Assembly (NCBI GenBank): GCA_020635175.1
Contig: JACKAH010000005.1
Location: 21,206 to 85,205 of the forward strand
Direction: 5' to 3'
DNA from: Deltaproteobacteria bacterium
GTDB taxonomy: Bacteria > Bdellovibrionota_C > UBA2361 > J135
DNA: 64,000 nucleotides
Shown here: piece by piece, positions 42,695-51,413 of the stretch
Layout of the letters: the number at the start of each line of letters is the position of its first letter
How positions within the stretch are numbered: position 1 is the first letter of the stretch
Position numbers and translations under genes: made by a program
Notes under the pieces: model-generated
Database searches by the model: none
The model's input: the letters and a program-made list of their open reading frames with translations, nothing else
What the model was told of the DNA's origin: nothing

Positions 42695-43615
42695 TTAGGC
42701 TTGATATTCTGGATCAACTCCGCCAAATCGCGCTTTAAGGTGGGTTACATTTTTAACATATCTTTGTGTAATTTCAGGGAGATATTGCTCAATATTAGTG
42801 TACTGAGCAGGGTCTAAACCTGCATCCTTAGCACGTGCCTGAGCAAGTGATACCCTGCCCTCGCCAGCATTGAATGCGGCCACGGCAAGTTTTTCCAATT
42901 CGGTCGAATTTGCCGCCGGTACTGTCTTAGCTCCATTAGGCAATTCTTTCTCTTCTGTAAATAAATCGTGGAGATATCTGAGATATGAGATTCCTAATTG
43001 CGTGTTAAGCTTAGGATTGAATGGATCGTACTCCATATCTATATCTAGTTTTTCTAGCTGCTGCTTACCTGTTGTATCAAGGAGCTGAAAGAGCCCCTTA
43101 CTATAATGACCATCTGAACTAATAGCAGATGGATTAAAGCCTGACTCAACTTGAGCTATAGCCATACCGAGAGATGGGTCGACCCCAAGCTCATTACCAT
43201 AACTTGTCACGAGCTCCTCAACCTGATCTACTCTCTGTGAGTAATTCATTCCCTGATATGCATTATGAGCTCTTAAGCGGGTGGCTTCTAAAACTGTCGG
43301 AGTTTTGACACTACTACTGCCTGAATCGTCAATATAGTTATCAGGCATAGCACGTGTTGTCTGAGGAGAGATCATCTCAGCGCTAGGAAAACTGTAGCGA
43401 GCCAATGGACCCTTATCCTCAACTTCCTGCGCCGGGTTCATAATGGGGGGCAGCTCAGAAGTTTTAGTATTTTCAGCTGCTTGCTCGGATGCAGGCGCAA
43501 TATCACCAAGCAAAAGCCTAAATGTCTTGCCGTCTTTTGCCTGTGCAATATCTTTTAATGGGGCGTTTACCTGGCCTATAACCTCAGCAAATTCCCTGTT
43601 AAACGTAACCTTCAT
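42695..43615 (-). CDS. Lytic transglycosylase (SLT) without signal peptide
   Basis: 306 residues. The C-terminal half is an SLT domain: GMAIAQVESGFNPSAISSDG with the catalytic Glu, KGLFQLLDTTGKQQL, the GISYLRYLHDLF helix and VAAFNAGEGRVSLAQARA. The first 130 residues are hydrophilic and Pro/Ser-rich with no Sec signal (MKVTFNREFAEVIGQVNAPL). Enzymes like this cleave peptidoglycan glycan strands with anhydro-product formation. Together with the flagellin gene 136 bases downstream, this suggests export by the flagellar apparatus to open the wall for the rod, as FlgJ does in other bacteria; this is inference. Confidence 0.85.
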   Translation of the reverse strand: MKVTFNREFAEVIGQVNAPLKDIAQAKDGKTFRLLLGDIAPASEQAAENTKTSELPPIMNPAQEVEDKGPLARYSFPSAEMISPQTTRAMPDNYIDDSGSSSVKTPTVLEATRLRAHNAYQGMNYSQRVDQVEELVTSYGNELGVDPSLGMAIAQVESGFNPSAISSDGHYSKGLFQLLDTTGKQQLEKLDIDMEYDPFNPKLNTQLGISYLRYLHDLFTEEKELPNGAKTVPAANSTELEKLAVAAFNAGEGRVSLAQARAKDAGLDPAQYTNIEQYLPEITQRYVKNVTHLKARFGGVDPEYQA

Positions 43616-43692
43616 AGAGCTTAATCCTAGTTATCCAATAAAGGTATTTGCAGGGAATGTGCCAAAACATGGTTCTTTTCCCTCGCCTTTAT

Positions 43693-43750
43693 CTGTCATT
43701 GCGAGGAGTCCTCCGGAGCAGAGCGACGGAGGGTGACGTGGCAATCTGTT
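43693..43750. repeat. Half copy of the CTGTCATTGCGAG repeat
   Basis: CTGTCATTGCGAGGAG followed by an inner hairpin around TCCTCCGGAGCAGAGCGACG and GACGTGGCAATCTG. It matches the left half of 41459-41582. Confidence 0.65.
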
Positions 43751-43802
43751 GATATTTGAGAGCATTTTTAAAGAGCACAGGAAAGAATTAAGGTGTCATA
43801 AC

Positions 43803-43827
43803 ATTAATGTGTGTACTGCACATTAAT
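43803..43827. promoter_or_regulatory. Operator-like 9-bp inverted repeat
   Basis: ATTAATGTG (43803-43811) and CACATTAAT (43819-43827) are exact inverted copies with a 7-base spacer, ending 25 bases before the ATG of the secreted Cys-rich gene. The position would suit a repressor site. Confidence 0.45.
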
Positions 43828-43852
43828 AGGTTGTTATTTGGATGAGGTTATT

Positions 43853-44296
43853 ATGTTAGGTAAATACTCAAAACTATTTCTTATAGTTTCAATTGCATTT
43901 TTAAGCACTCCTGCTTTCGCGAGTGGAACCAAGATTAAATTTCAGTGCTATAAACCAAGCGGTGGTAAGTATACAGAATCAAAGAACGGATTTAAGTTAA
44001 GTAAAGCTTCTGACGGCACACTACAATCTTTAGGTGCAGCAACTCAGGTATTTTGTACAGATCAAGCGGCAAAAGACGAAGAGTGTGTAGCAAAACCTCA
44101 TCCAAAAGATACTACTTTTGATATCGAAAAAGGAATTGGAGAACTCGAATGTACTAAGGAAGACTGCTGTGAATGTAAAAAGAATGGAACTGCAGTAGGT
44201 TCTTACATCGAAGATGAGGACCCAATAATTTCCTCTACAGAAGCAGATGATACCCAGATAGAATCACTAGTTGATTTCATACTAGATTTAAATTAA
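43853..44296 (+). CDS. Small secreted Cys-rich protein
   Basis: 147 residues from the ATG at 43853 (GAGG 6-7 bases upstream; an earlier in-frame ATG at 43811 overlaps the operator-like repeat and is less likely). Signal peptide YSKLFLIVSIAFLSTPAFA. Mature Cys are in FQCYKPSG, VFCTDQ, EECVAKPH and LECTKEDCCECKK, ending acidic. It belongs by appearance to the same C-x-C exported group as the proteins at 32142, 32593 and 40909. No function known. Confidence 0.6.
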   Translation: MLGKYSKLFLIVSIAFLSTPAFASGTKIKFQCYKPSGGKYTESKNGFKLSKASDGTLQSLGAATQVFCTDQAAKDEECVAKPHPKDTTFDIEKGIGELECTKEDCCECKKNGTAVGSYIEDEDPIISSTEADDTQIESLVDFILDLN

Positions 44297-44303
44297 GTCT
44301 ACA

Positions 44304-44349
44304 GAAACGCTGCTAAGTTGTTAACTTCAAATTAGCTTAGCAGCGTTTC
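44304..44349. terminator. Bidirectional hairpin terminator
   Basis: GAAACGCTGCTAAG (44304-44317) pairs perfectly with CTTAGCAGCGTTTC (44336-44349), a 14-bp stem between two convergent genes, 8 and 13 bases from their stops. Confidence 0.8.
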
Positions 44350-44361
44350 CCAATTAAAAGA

Positions 44362-45900
44362 CTATTGCTCGTCTCCACCATCAAAGCATGCATTCTCGTA
44401 ATTGGTCTGAGCAGACTCAACCTCAGAGTCATTATTACAGAAGTTCATCTCTGATAACGCATCGCCTTCACAATCTGCGGAGATATCTTGAAGCTCCTCA
44501 CTGCTGAAATCTAACGTAACTTCAACATCGGCAGTACCAGTACAATCGTAATCACTAGTATCAACCTGAACATCTGGTGACTCATAAAAAGTATCATTTA
44601 CTAGATCAACATCATCAAGCTCGTTACCTACTGATGCATTTGGCGCAGCTTTATATCGAGAACTCCTATATTCTACAATTGCTTCAAAGTTATTTCCTTC
44701 AGTGCCAACTTTAACGTCACGATATGCGCCTGAAGTAAATCTTAACTCCCCAAGGCTTGTACCTGTATACTCAGCAACAATGTAGCTATTTAGGGTTTGA
44801 TCACTGAATTCATTGCGTTGCTTAGCTCTGATTTTGTCACTCACAATCTCGATGTCAGCCTTCATGCCTCCATCTTCGTGTTCAAATTCAAGTGTTATCT
44901 CACGAGGAGAATTTGGATCGAAATCAAGCTCTCCGTTGTTATTTGTTAATTGACCTGAGATCGTTACAAAAGATGCTCCAAAATCGTCATCTCCTACTGA
45001 GGTGACAGTATACTTTCCAGCAGAACCAATTCTGAAATTCTCGTAACCTGTTACTTGGTTACTATCGTTACAGAACCAAATATCAAACGCATATTGATTC
45101 TTGTTTGTACTATTTTCATCAGCTGATTTAACTTCAATAAAGATTGTCTGATCTCCACCACCTTCTTCCTCATCACCTGGAAAGCCAGTTACGTTGACTT
45201 TAACAAGTCTGTTTCCTTCACCACTAGCAGGGGTATCAAAAATATTTTCTGCGACCTGATCTGGGATGTTTTCTAAACCATTATCGATGGTTACGCCACT
45301 TTCAGCAGTCGGAAAATTCTTCATATAGCAGAAACTATTTCCTGTGCGAAGTGCATTTTGAAAAATCTCACCTACGGATTGCGCTACGAAGCAACCTGCA
45401 AGACCAGCATCATCCCCGTCATTATTTCCACCAAAGAAGTTGTTACATTGATCAGCATCGGCTGTATCATTGTTGATACTTCTCACAGTGTTATCGTCAT
45501 CTTCTCCATTCCAAAAAAGTTCTGGAACATCCAGCTCTGGAATATCTGTTAAAAGCGGTGGAGTTCCTGAGGAAGCTGCATTTTTCTTAGCTTTCTTATT
45601 TATAACTTGTGCGCTTGTTGGAATCTGGGAGAGCTTACTAACGGAGCCAGTTATTAAGAGCGCTCCACAGCCCTGCTTAGCTGCCTTTTTACTGATGCTT
45701 TTCTTTGCTAAATTTGCGAGAGTTTTTTCGTTTAAAATTGGCACATACTTTGTGCCTTTAGAATTCAATTTACATTTTATTTTCTGAGACTTAGTGCCTG
45801 CTTTATTGCTAACTACTGTCTTAATTTTTGGTGCTGCTGAACAATCAAAAATTGCAGCAAATGTGAAGAGACAAAGCGCAACTAAATTAAACCTTTTCAT
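44362..45900 (-). CDS. Large secreted acidic protein of unknown function
   Basis: 512 residues with a signal peptide (NLVALCLFTFAAIFDCSA). The first 90 mature residues are basic (KKSISKKAAKQG); the rest is strongly acidic and rich in Asn and Asp (NNFFGGNNDGDDAGLAG), with beta-rich segments such as ENFRIGSAGKYTVTSV. About 10 Cys are scattered, including pairs near the C-terminus. The acidic loops might bind calcium. I recognise no family. It is convergent with the small Cys-rich gene and shares a perfect bidirectional terminator with it. Confidence 0.6.
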   Translation of the reverse strand: MKRFNLVALCLFTFAAIFDCSAAPKIKTVVSNKAGTKSQKIKCKLNSKGTKYVPILNEKTLANLAKKSISKKAAKQGCGALLITGSVSKLSQIPTSAQVINKKAKKNAASSGTPPLLTDIPELDVPELFWNGEDDDNTVRSINNDTADADQCNNFFGGNNDGDDAGLAGCFVAQSVGEIFQNALRTGNSFCYMKNFPTAESGVTIDNGLENIPDQVAENIFDTPASGEGNRLVKVNVTGFPGDEEEGGGDQTIFIEVKSADENSTNKNQYAFDIWFCNDSNQVTGYENFRIGSAGKYTVTSVGDDDFGASFVTISGQLTNNNGELDFDPNSPREITLEFEHEDGGMKADIEIVSDKIRAKQRNEFSDQTLNSYIVAEYTGTSLGELRFTSGAYRDVKVGTEGNNFEAIVEYRSSRYKAAPNASVGNELDDVDLVNDTFYESPDVQVDTSDYDCTGTADVEVTLDFSSEELQDISADCEGDALSEMNFCNNDSEVESAQTNYENACFDGGDEQ

Positions 45901-46090
45901 AAACCCGACTCCTATATCTCCGACTTCTATCCGCCCGATATTAAATCGACCTATCAGGGCATTGACTATATAAATGAATTCATTTTTCTTAATTAGCTAA
46001 TACTACTGACTCTTTTTGGGAATTATACACGCGTGACTATAGGAAGCGAACTAATCGCGAACTGGCTTTATCTTTCATTTAAGCTACGTA

Positions 46091-46105
46091 TGGGTTCATT
46101 ACCCA
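46091..46105. promoter_or_regulatory. Operator-like palindrome TGGGT-N5-ACCCA
   Basis: TGGGTTCATTACCCA, 64 bases upstream of the HEAT/caspase-like gene start. Same arms and spacing as 27030-27044 and 33209-33223. Confidence 0.4.
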
Positions 46106-46168
46106 CATAACATTATCAGATAATTTTTTTCTCGCCTCCTCCTAAGGAGCCAAAGGTTTTTCGGTACT

Positions 46169-48517
46169 ATGCAACCAGAAGACGATCCTACTCAAAGTAG
46201 CACTCCACAATATTACCAGGATGAAACTTCGATTAATAGGAGACTGGGACTAGTGCTTAGCTTAGCAAGCTTTACTTTTGGAGGATGTGCTGCCTTTCAA
46301 GATAATTTACTTCCAGAGCCTCCCGATAATCTATACACCCATACAGGTATCATAGGTCAAAATAACAATTTAGTTGGAAGAGATGCCAACTATAATTTTG
46401 CGCAAGGTATTAATCGTGTATCAATAGCAGCTACTCATTCGACTACAATAAACGATGAACAAAGAGAAGCTATATCAAAAGCGCTTAACGAAATCACAAA
46501 AAATGACTCCACCTCAAGAGATAGAGCCATAAAAGAGCTTGTTAAGTTCCAAGATCCTTCAGTCGGAGACTTACTCGTTGAGATTTTTTACTACGATTCG
46601 GATATCAATATTGTTTCACAAGCATTGGAATCACTAGCATCAATTGGGGATCCAAGAGCAGTAGAATGCATCGAGACAGCACTTGCAATAGACAATGAAG
46701 ATATTGTCCTTGCTGCGGTTGATGCCACATTTCAACTCGATGCTTTACCATCAAGATTGTTGAGTGCATTTGAAAAAAGATTGCAGACTCCTGTGGTTGA
46801 TGAGTCTGGAGGTTCTGATTCAGGGCTTGAGATTAGCTGTCTCTTAGCTGATAGCGAGGAAGGTAAAGAAATCTTACTTAGAAACATCACTCATCCTGAC
46901 TATCTTGTCGCAGCCTGTTCTGTAATAGGACTAGCAGAAGCTAATGATCCACGAGCTTTCCCCTACCTCTTGGAGTTAGCAGAAAGTCCTATTAGGCAAA
47001 TTCAAAACAATGCTCTCTGGGCCATTGGAGCTCAAATCAATCTCCTTGGAGATCAAGTTGACGTGAATGATGCTCTAGAGCTCCTTGAGGAGCTTGCTTT
47101 CACCAGAGACACCGCTAATGTTGCTATATCAACACTCGGCATTATTGGCAAAAGTGGCATCCCAATTTTACTTAAATTACTTGACCCTGAAGAATTTCAG
47201 AATGCCGATATTGCGCGTAAGAAGAATCAAATCGATGAAACAGGAGTTTCCTACCTTTCATTAGTCAAAAATTTATACAGTGCCATTCGTATTAGTTGCG
47301 TAGAAGAAGGCTGTAGCGAAACCGATGTTGACTCTTTAGCATTAGAAAGATTACGCAAGGTACTACCACCTGAGAGCATAGAATTAGCACGAAAGGATGT
47401 GTGGAATGGTATCAACTCTTACGGAGAGTTAGAAGCGCTCGCTTGGTATGGAGTTGATGGAGTAGATCTACTCCGTCAAGTGTACGATTTATCACACGGC
47501 TCGAACAACTCAGCAATACTATTGGCAGCAAAAATGCCAATTGACCAAATTATGCAGTTTTGCATACCAGAGATCGAGCACGCTTCTGTAGTCCAATTTC
47601 TAGGTAGAGTACTGTATGAAATATCAGATGAAGACGCTTTAGTTTATGCTTATAAGCAAATACTGCAGAGTTCCTTGAGTAATCTGGATTGCAATATGCA
47701 CTATAATTTAATGGACCTCGCACGTAAGCCAGAATGCACTACCGCAATCTCTAAAGCTTTGGATTTAATTGAAGCCGAAAGTCAAATGACTGGGGACTTA
47801 CTATCACTTAAAGAAACGATCCATCGTGCTGCTAACGTAGGAATTAATCTACCATTTCGCTTATCTCCTAGTACACTTAATGAGATTATCTGTAACCGAG
47901 AGGCCAAGTATTTTGATGGGAGACCTATTGCAACAATTGTGACTAGTCCATACGATCATAATGGAGCTTTTCTAACAACCGATAACTGTCTTCTTCGATC
48001 TTTAATAATGAACGGCTACTGTGTCATGTACTACGAAGTGAAATCTGACTCTGAGATGTTAGAGTCAATTTTGGCATCAAATACGAGATCTAGTGAGTCA
48101 TTTACTCAACCTGCTAAGCTCATTGTTTTAGGAGCTCATGGAGCACAAGCGGGTTCGATGCTAGGTGATAAATCGAGCGAGGATCAACGTATCGATACAG
48201 AAGACGATGAGCAAATATTGCTCTCTGGGGTCGGTGCTGCACTTGAAAATGGTGGACAAGTAATACTTATCTCTTGTAGTACTGGAAGAGGTCGTGAGGA
48301 AGCAGACAATGTTGCTAACCTCTTTCGATTTGCATTTCCTCAAGCATCAAAAGTCTGGGCCCCTGAAATCCCTAGCAATATATCAGCTGTGAAATTCAGC
48401 ACGAGCGGTGAGATCCTAGAAGTAAATTTTGGGGACAAGACACCTACTTACATCGCAGGAATTGACAATAAGCGAAATGGGGATTATCAATCTCGTTTTA
48501 AAGGCTATTCAGCCTGA
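46169..48517 (+). CDS. HEAT-repeat protein with C-terminal caspase-like domain, predicted lipoprotein
   Basis: 782 residues. After a polar lead, RRLGLVLSLASFTFGGC40 looks like a lipoprotein signal with Cys at the lipobox. Residues about 95-350 and 410-560 contain HEAT-type helical repeats (VSQALESLASIGDPRAVECI, VAACSVIGLAEANDPRAFPY, ALWAIGAQINLLGD). Residues 590-770 form an alpha/beta domain with H657 in LIVLGAHGAQAGS and C703 in QVILISCSTGRGREEADN, the order and spacing of caspase/gingipain-like (clan CD) proteases. Start choice is uncertain: ATG 46169 has only a distant GGAG, while GTG 46253 has AGGAG but would give a signal lacking basic residues. The HEAT part probably senses a partner; the substrate is unknown. 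Confidence 0.65.
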   Translation: MQPEDDPTQSSTPQYYQDETSINRRLGLVLSLASFTFGGCAAFQDNLLPEPPDNLYTHTGIIGQNNNLVGRDANYNFAQGINRVSIAATHSTTINDEQREAISKALNEITKNDSTSRDRAIKELVKFQDPSVGDLLVEIFYYDSDINIVSQALESLASIGDPRAVECIETALAIDNEDIVLAAVDATFQLDALPSRLLSAFEKRLQTPVVDESGGSDSGLEISCLLADSEEGKEILLRNITHPDYLVAACSVIGLAEANDPRAFPYLLELAESPIRQIQNNALWAIGAQINLLGDQVDVNDALELLEELAFTRDTANVAISTLGIIGKSGIPILLKLLDPEEFQNADIARKKNQIDETGVSYLSLVKNLYSAIRISCVEEGCSETDVDSLALERLRKVLPPESIELARKDVWNGINSYGELEALAWYGVDGVDLLRQVYDLSHGSNNSAILLAAKMPIDQIMQFCIPEIEHASVVQFLGRVLYEISDEDALVYAYKQILQSSLSNLDCNMHYNLMDLARKPECTTAISKALDLIEAESQMTGDLLSLKETIHRAANVGINLPFRLSPSTLNEIICNREAKYFDGRPIATIVTSPYDHNGAFLTTDNCLLRSLIMNGYCVMYYEVKSDSEMLESILASNTRSSESFTQPAKLIVLGAHGAQAGSMLGDKSSEDQRIDTEDDEQILLSGVGAALENGGQVILISCSTGRGREEADNVANLFRFAFPQASKVWAPEIPSNISAVKFSTSGEILEVNFGDKTPTYIAGIDNKRNGDYQSRFKGYSA

Positions 48518-49263
48518 GCCCACATATATTCGAATATGGCTAACATAGACGTATAAAAGCCCTGCTGCCTGATTCTAATTCCTAGCTCTCTGTCAGGATC
48601 AAAGTGAGAGAGTACTACAGAGTTGTTAACAAAGATCATATCAGAGATAAGCTGCATCTCTGCAGGCAGGCGCTTTAAGGTATGGTTAGGGTTTGAAATT
48701 TTTGATTCATACCAATCAGTATCGGGACCTGAGATAGCAAGCTCTCTAATGTTTGGTTGTGTCTTAGCCGTAACCTCTAATACATGTAGCACAACTTCTC
48801 TACCTGCAGCGGTCATCGAGATCTGAGGATTAAAGATTCCACAAAAATCCCCCTCTAGAAAAACTTCACCTAACTGAGAATACACTGCATCACTTGTACC
48901 AAGCGTGCTTATCTCATATCCTGCAAAATCCCTCTGCTTTATCTCAGAGAACTTTTCAAGCTGACTTTTTAAAAGATCCGTTGCACTATCAACATCGTCA
49001 AAGCGCTTCTTGGCGTGGCTCTTTAGAACTCTCGGTATAATGCTCGGCCTTATTGAACTAAAATGGGTTACACCATCTTTAACTTCACGAGTTACAAGTT
49101 CTACCTGTGTTAACGACTCTAAAATTGCATATACAGTTGGTCGCTTAAGACCTGTTCGCTTAGCAACTTGGCCTGCTGTGCGCGCAGGGCTGTTTAGCAG
49201 ATACAACAGAACTGTCTGCTCACTTTGATTTAGTCCACATTTCGAGAGAAGCGCGTTTAGCAT
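48505..49263 (-). CDS. TrmB-family transcriptional regulator
   Basis: 252 residues. The N-terminal winged helix is typical of TrmB: LNQSEQTVLLYLLNSPARTA then GQVAKRTGLKRPTVYAILES, followed by a coiled-coil dimer segment (ATDLLKSQLEKFSEIK) and a C-terminal phospholipase-D-like effector domain (LAISGPDTDWY, LGIRIRQQGFYTSMLAIFEY). It overlaps the convergent HEAT/caspase-like gene by 13 bases at their 3' ends and is divergent from the ABC binding protein, which it may regulate. TGTCA-N9-TGACA lies just upstream of its start. Confidence 0.8.
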   Translation of the reverse strand: MLNALLSKCGLNQSEQTVLLYLLNSPARTAGQVAKRTGLKRPTVYAILESLTQVELVTREVKDGVTHFSSIRPSIIPRVLKSHAKKRFDDVDSATDLLKSQLEKFSEIKQRDFAGYEISTLGTSDAVYSQLGEVFLEGDFCGIFNPQISMTAAGREVVLHVLEVTAKTQPNIRELAISGPDTDWYESKISNPNHTLKRLPAEMQLISDMIFVNNSVVLSHFDPDRELGIRIRQQGFYTSMLAIFEYMWAQAE

Positions 49264-49268
49264 CATGG

Positions 49269-49287
49269 TGTCAATAATATTCTGACA
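49269..49287. promoter_or_regulatory. Operator-like TGTCA-N9-TGACA
   Basis: Inverted repeat located 6 bases upstream of the TrmB-like start, in the divergent region shared with the binding-protein gene. It would suit autoregulation. Confidence 0.3.
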
Positions 49288-49425
49288 ACAATAATTAGCA
49301 TAGATAATGAATTTTCAACAGGTTATACTTTATTTTTAGTTCAAATTCTTTATATTTTATGACACAAAATTTAGACTAGACTCTATAACGATTGCTGCAA
49401 CAACTAAGAAGCAAAGGAGACACAG

Positions 49426-50178
49426 ATGAAGAAGTTTGTTCTTACCTTATTATCAATCGCTCTGATGAGCACTCAGCTTTCAGCCGAAAGCATGAAAGCA
49501 AAAATTGGTGTCTCTCTACCACTAACTGGTGAGATTGCTGAGTATGGGGTTGCAGTGCGAAATGGTATTCAACTAGCTCAGGAACTCCTTCCCAAAAAAT
49601 TGGAGAATGTAGATTTCATATATGAAGACAATCAGTATGAAGCAAAAAAATCAGCAACTGCTTTTAACAAGCTAATGAACTTCGACAAGGTCGATCTAAT
49701 CTTTAGCTGGGGAGAACTTCCGTTACATTCCATTGCCCCTATTGCTGAGAGAAACAAATTTCCAACGATGGCAATGTCCTTTGATCCAGAGCCTTCGCTG
49801 AACAAAAAATACATCATGCGTTCAATAAATTACTCAGATCAGTATGCTGAAGCGACTCTTCAGTATATGCGACGTAAGGGTTTCAAGAAGATAGCTATTG
49901 TAGCCGCCGAAGATCCCTTCTTTAATTCACTTCTTAAAGGGCTAAATAAATATAAACAATCTGATGAGACGATTGATGTAGTATTTTCATTTCTGCCTGA
50001 CATATCAGACTTTAAAACTGCTGTAGCAAAATTAAAAAATTCAAATTATGACATCATGGGTGTTTATCTCTTCCCCGGACAGGTTAGCAATTTCTTTAGG
50101 CAAGCTCGTGCTGCTGGGCTAACACTACCTGCATTTGGAACTGATATCTTTGAAAGCACTACAATAAACCCTAGATAA
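49426..50178 (+). CDS. ABC-type amino-acid/branched-chain substrate-binding protein, shortened
   Basis: 250 residues with a signal peptide (VLTLLSIALMSTQLSAES). The N-terminal lobe (KIGVSLPLTGEIAEYGVAVR and NGIQLAQELL) and most of the second lobe (YMRRKGFKKIAIVAAEDPFF, LKNSNYDIMGVYLF, LPAFGTDIFESTT) match Peripla_BP_6/LivJ-like proteins. The family is usually near 370-400 residues; this one stops after the second lobe begins to close, so the C-terminal strands and hinge return are missing. No permease or ATPase genes are nearby. It may be a truncated remnant, or a sensor subunit serving the divergent TrmB-like regulator. Confidence 0.7.
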   Translation: MKKFVLTLLSIALMSTQLSAESMKAKIGVSLPLTGEIAEYGVAVRNGIQLAQELLPKKLENVDFIYEDNQYEAKKSATAFNKLMNFDKVDLIFSWGELPLHSIAPIAERNKFPTMAMSFDPEPSLNKKYIMRSINYSDQYAEATLQYMRRKGFKKIAIVAAEDPFFNSLLKGLNKYKQSDETIDVVFSFLPDISDFKTAVAKLKNSNYDIMGVYLFPGQVSNFFRQARAAGLTLPAFGTDIFESTTINPR

Positions 50179-50201
50179 TTGCGACCAACTTAGTTATATA
50201 G

Positions 50202-50232
50202 GTGCTATCTAACTATACTTTATAGGTAGCAC
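50202..50232 (+). promoter_or_regulatory. Hairpin at the aminotransferase ribosome-binding region
   Basis: GTGCTATCT (50202-50210) pairs with AGGTAGCAC (50224-50232) with one G-T pair. The 3' arm ends 2 bases before the ATG at 50235 and covers the only AGG-rich sequence there, so the fold would hide the ribosome site, or act as a terminator for the previous gene. Confidence 0.4.
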
Positions 50233-50234
50233 GC

Positions 50235-51413
50235 ATGTCACAGGCTCTTAGACACGTTGATCCAATGGGTATTTACGATACCCTGTTCCGTTTTCGAAAT
50301 GCTACAAATTTATACATGGGAGATCCAGGAACAAACCCTTGGTCTCAAGGCTTCCCCTTAACAACAAAGCTTGAACAAGGCGCAATCATTCCGAGCGATC
50401 TTAATTTTAATTCAAAAGATTTACTTTATCCCAAACCTTGGGGAGAGATGCAATTGCGAGAGGCAATCGCTGCCCATTATCAAGATACTTACGGTGCAAC
50501 AATCACCGCCGAAAACGTAATGGTTTTTCCAGGTGGGCGCCCTGGCTTAAATGCTGTCATGCAACTCTGCGATAAAAAGTACACCTGGCTCGTCGAAGAA
50601 ACAGAATACACTCCATACTATGACATGTTTGAGTTTCATAATTGCAAATATTCTATTGTACAAAGTAATGAGGAGAATAATTTTAGGCCATCGATTAAAG
50701 ACTATGAAGCAGCAGCTCCTAACAAGGAGGTCATGCTTCTAAGGAGTAACCCACTTAACCCAACTGGTGTTACCTGGTCAGGTAAGGAGCTGCAGGATGC
50801 GGTAAATTTTGCGCTCGAGCATGGTGGATTATTTGATGAAGCTTATGAATTATTTGTCGATCCTGAGCCTGAAAGTGCATTAAGATTTGTTAAAGACATT
50901 AATAACACGAATATCTTTGTAGTCGGAGCAGCTACAAAATGGCTTCAAGTTCCGGGAGCTCGATTGGGTTGGATCATCTGCTCTAAACGTAACGTCGAGA
51001 TCTTTGGTAATTATGCGACCTTTGCGCTCGGAGGTGTTTCAAAGCTTTCGCAACTACTAGCCACAAAGCTCTTAGATAGAGAACGAATGAAACAGGTCAA
51101 ACTTGGCGTACCTGCGCATTACAACCTGCAACGTAAACGTTATGATGAATTACTAAGCTCGCTCGGTGTTCATGTTGCAACCGGCAATGGTGGATTTTAC
51201 TCTTGGGGCAAACTTCCGGGTAAAATGACGGCTGATCAATTTAACGAAAAGCTCTTTAAACACAACGCTGCAATTCTACCGGGTCGACTCTGTGACATGT
51301 TAAGGCGCGAAGAGAAGTCCCCTCTTGCTCAGTGGTTTCGTCTAAGCTTTGGATGCTTAGAGCAAAACTCTTTTGAGAAAGACGCCGAGATCTTAAAGTC
51401 TGTTTTAGCCTAG
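50235..51413 (+). CDS. PLP-dependent class I/II aminotransferase
   Basis: 392 residues, full length for fold-type I. Landmarks: LREAIAAHYQDTYGATITAE then NVMVFPGGRPGLNAVMQL (cofactor-binding loop), RSNPLNPTGVTWSGKEL, the Asp of GGLFDEAYELF that contacts the PLP ring nitrogen, the Schiff-base Lys in VVGAATKWLQVPGARLGWII, and the substrate carboxylate-binding Arg in WFRLSFGC. Substrate is not deducible. Its 3' end overlaps the convergent secreted-protein gene by 9 bases. Confidence 0.88.
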   Translation: MSQALRHVDPMGIYDTLFRFRNATNLYMGDPGTNPWSQGFPLTTKLEQGAIIPSDLNFNSKDLLYPKPWGEMQLREAIAAHYQDTYGATITAENVMVFPGGRPGLNAVMQLCDKKYTWLVEETEYTPYYDMFEFHNCKYSIVQSNEENNFRPSIKDYEAAAPNKEVMLLRSNPLNPTGVTWSGKELQDAVNFALEHGGLFDEAYELFVDPEPESALRFVKDINNTNIFVVGAATKWLQVPGARLGWIICSKRNVEIFGNYATFALGGVSKLSQLLATKLLDRERMKQVKLGVPAHYNLQRKRYDELLSSLGVHVATGNGGFYSWGKLPGKMTADQFNEKLFKHNAAILPGRLCDMLRREEKSPLAQWFRLSFGCLEQNSFEKDAEILKSVLA

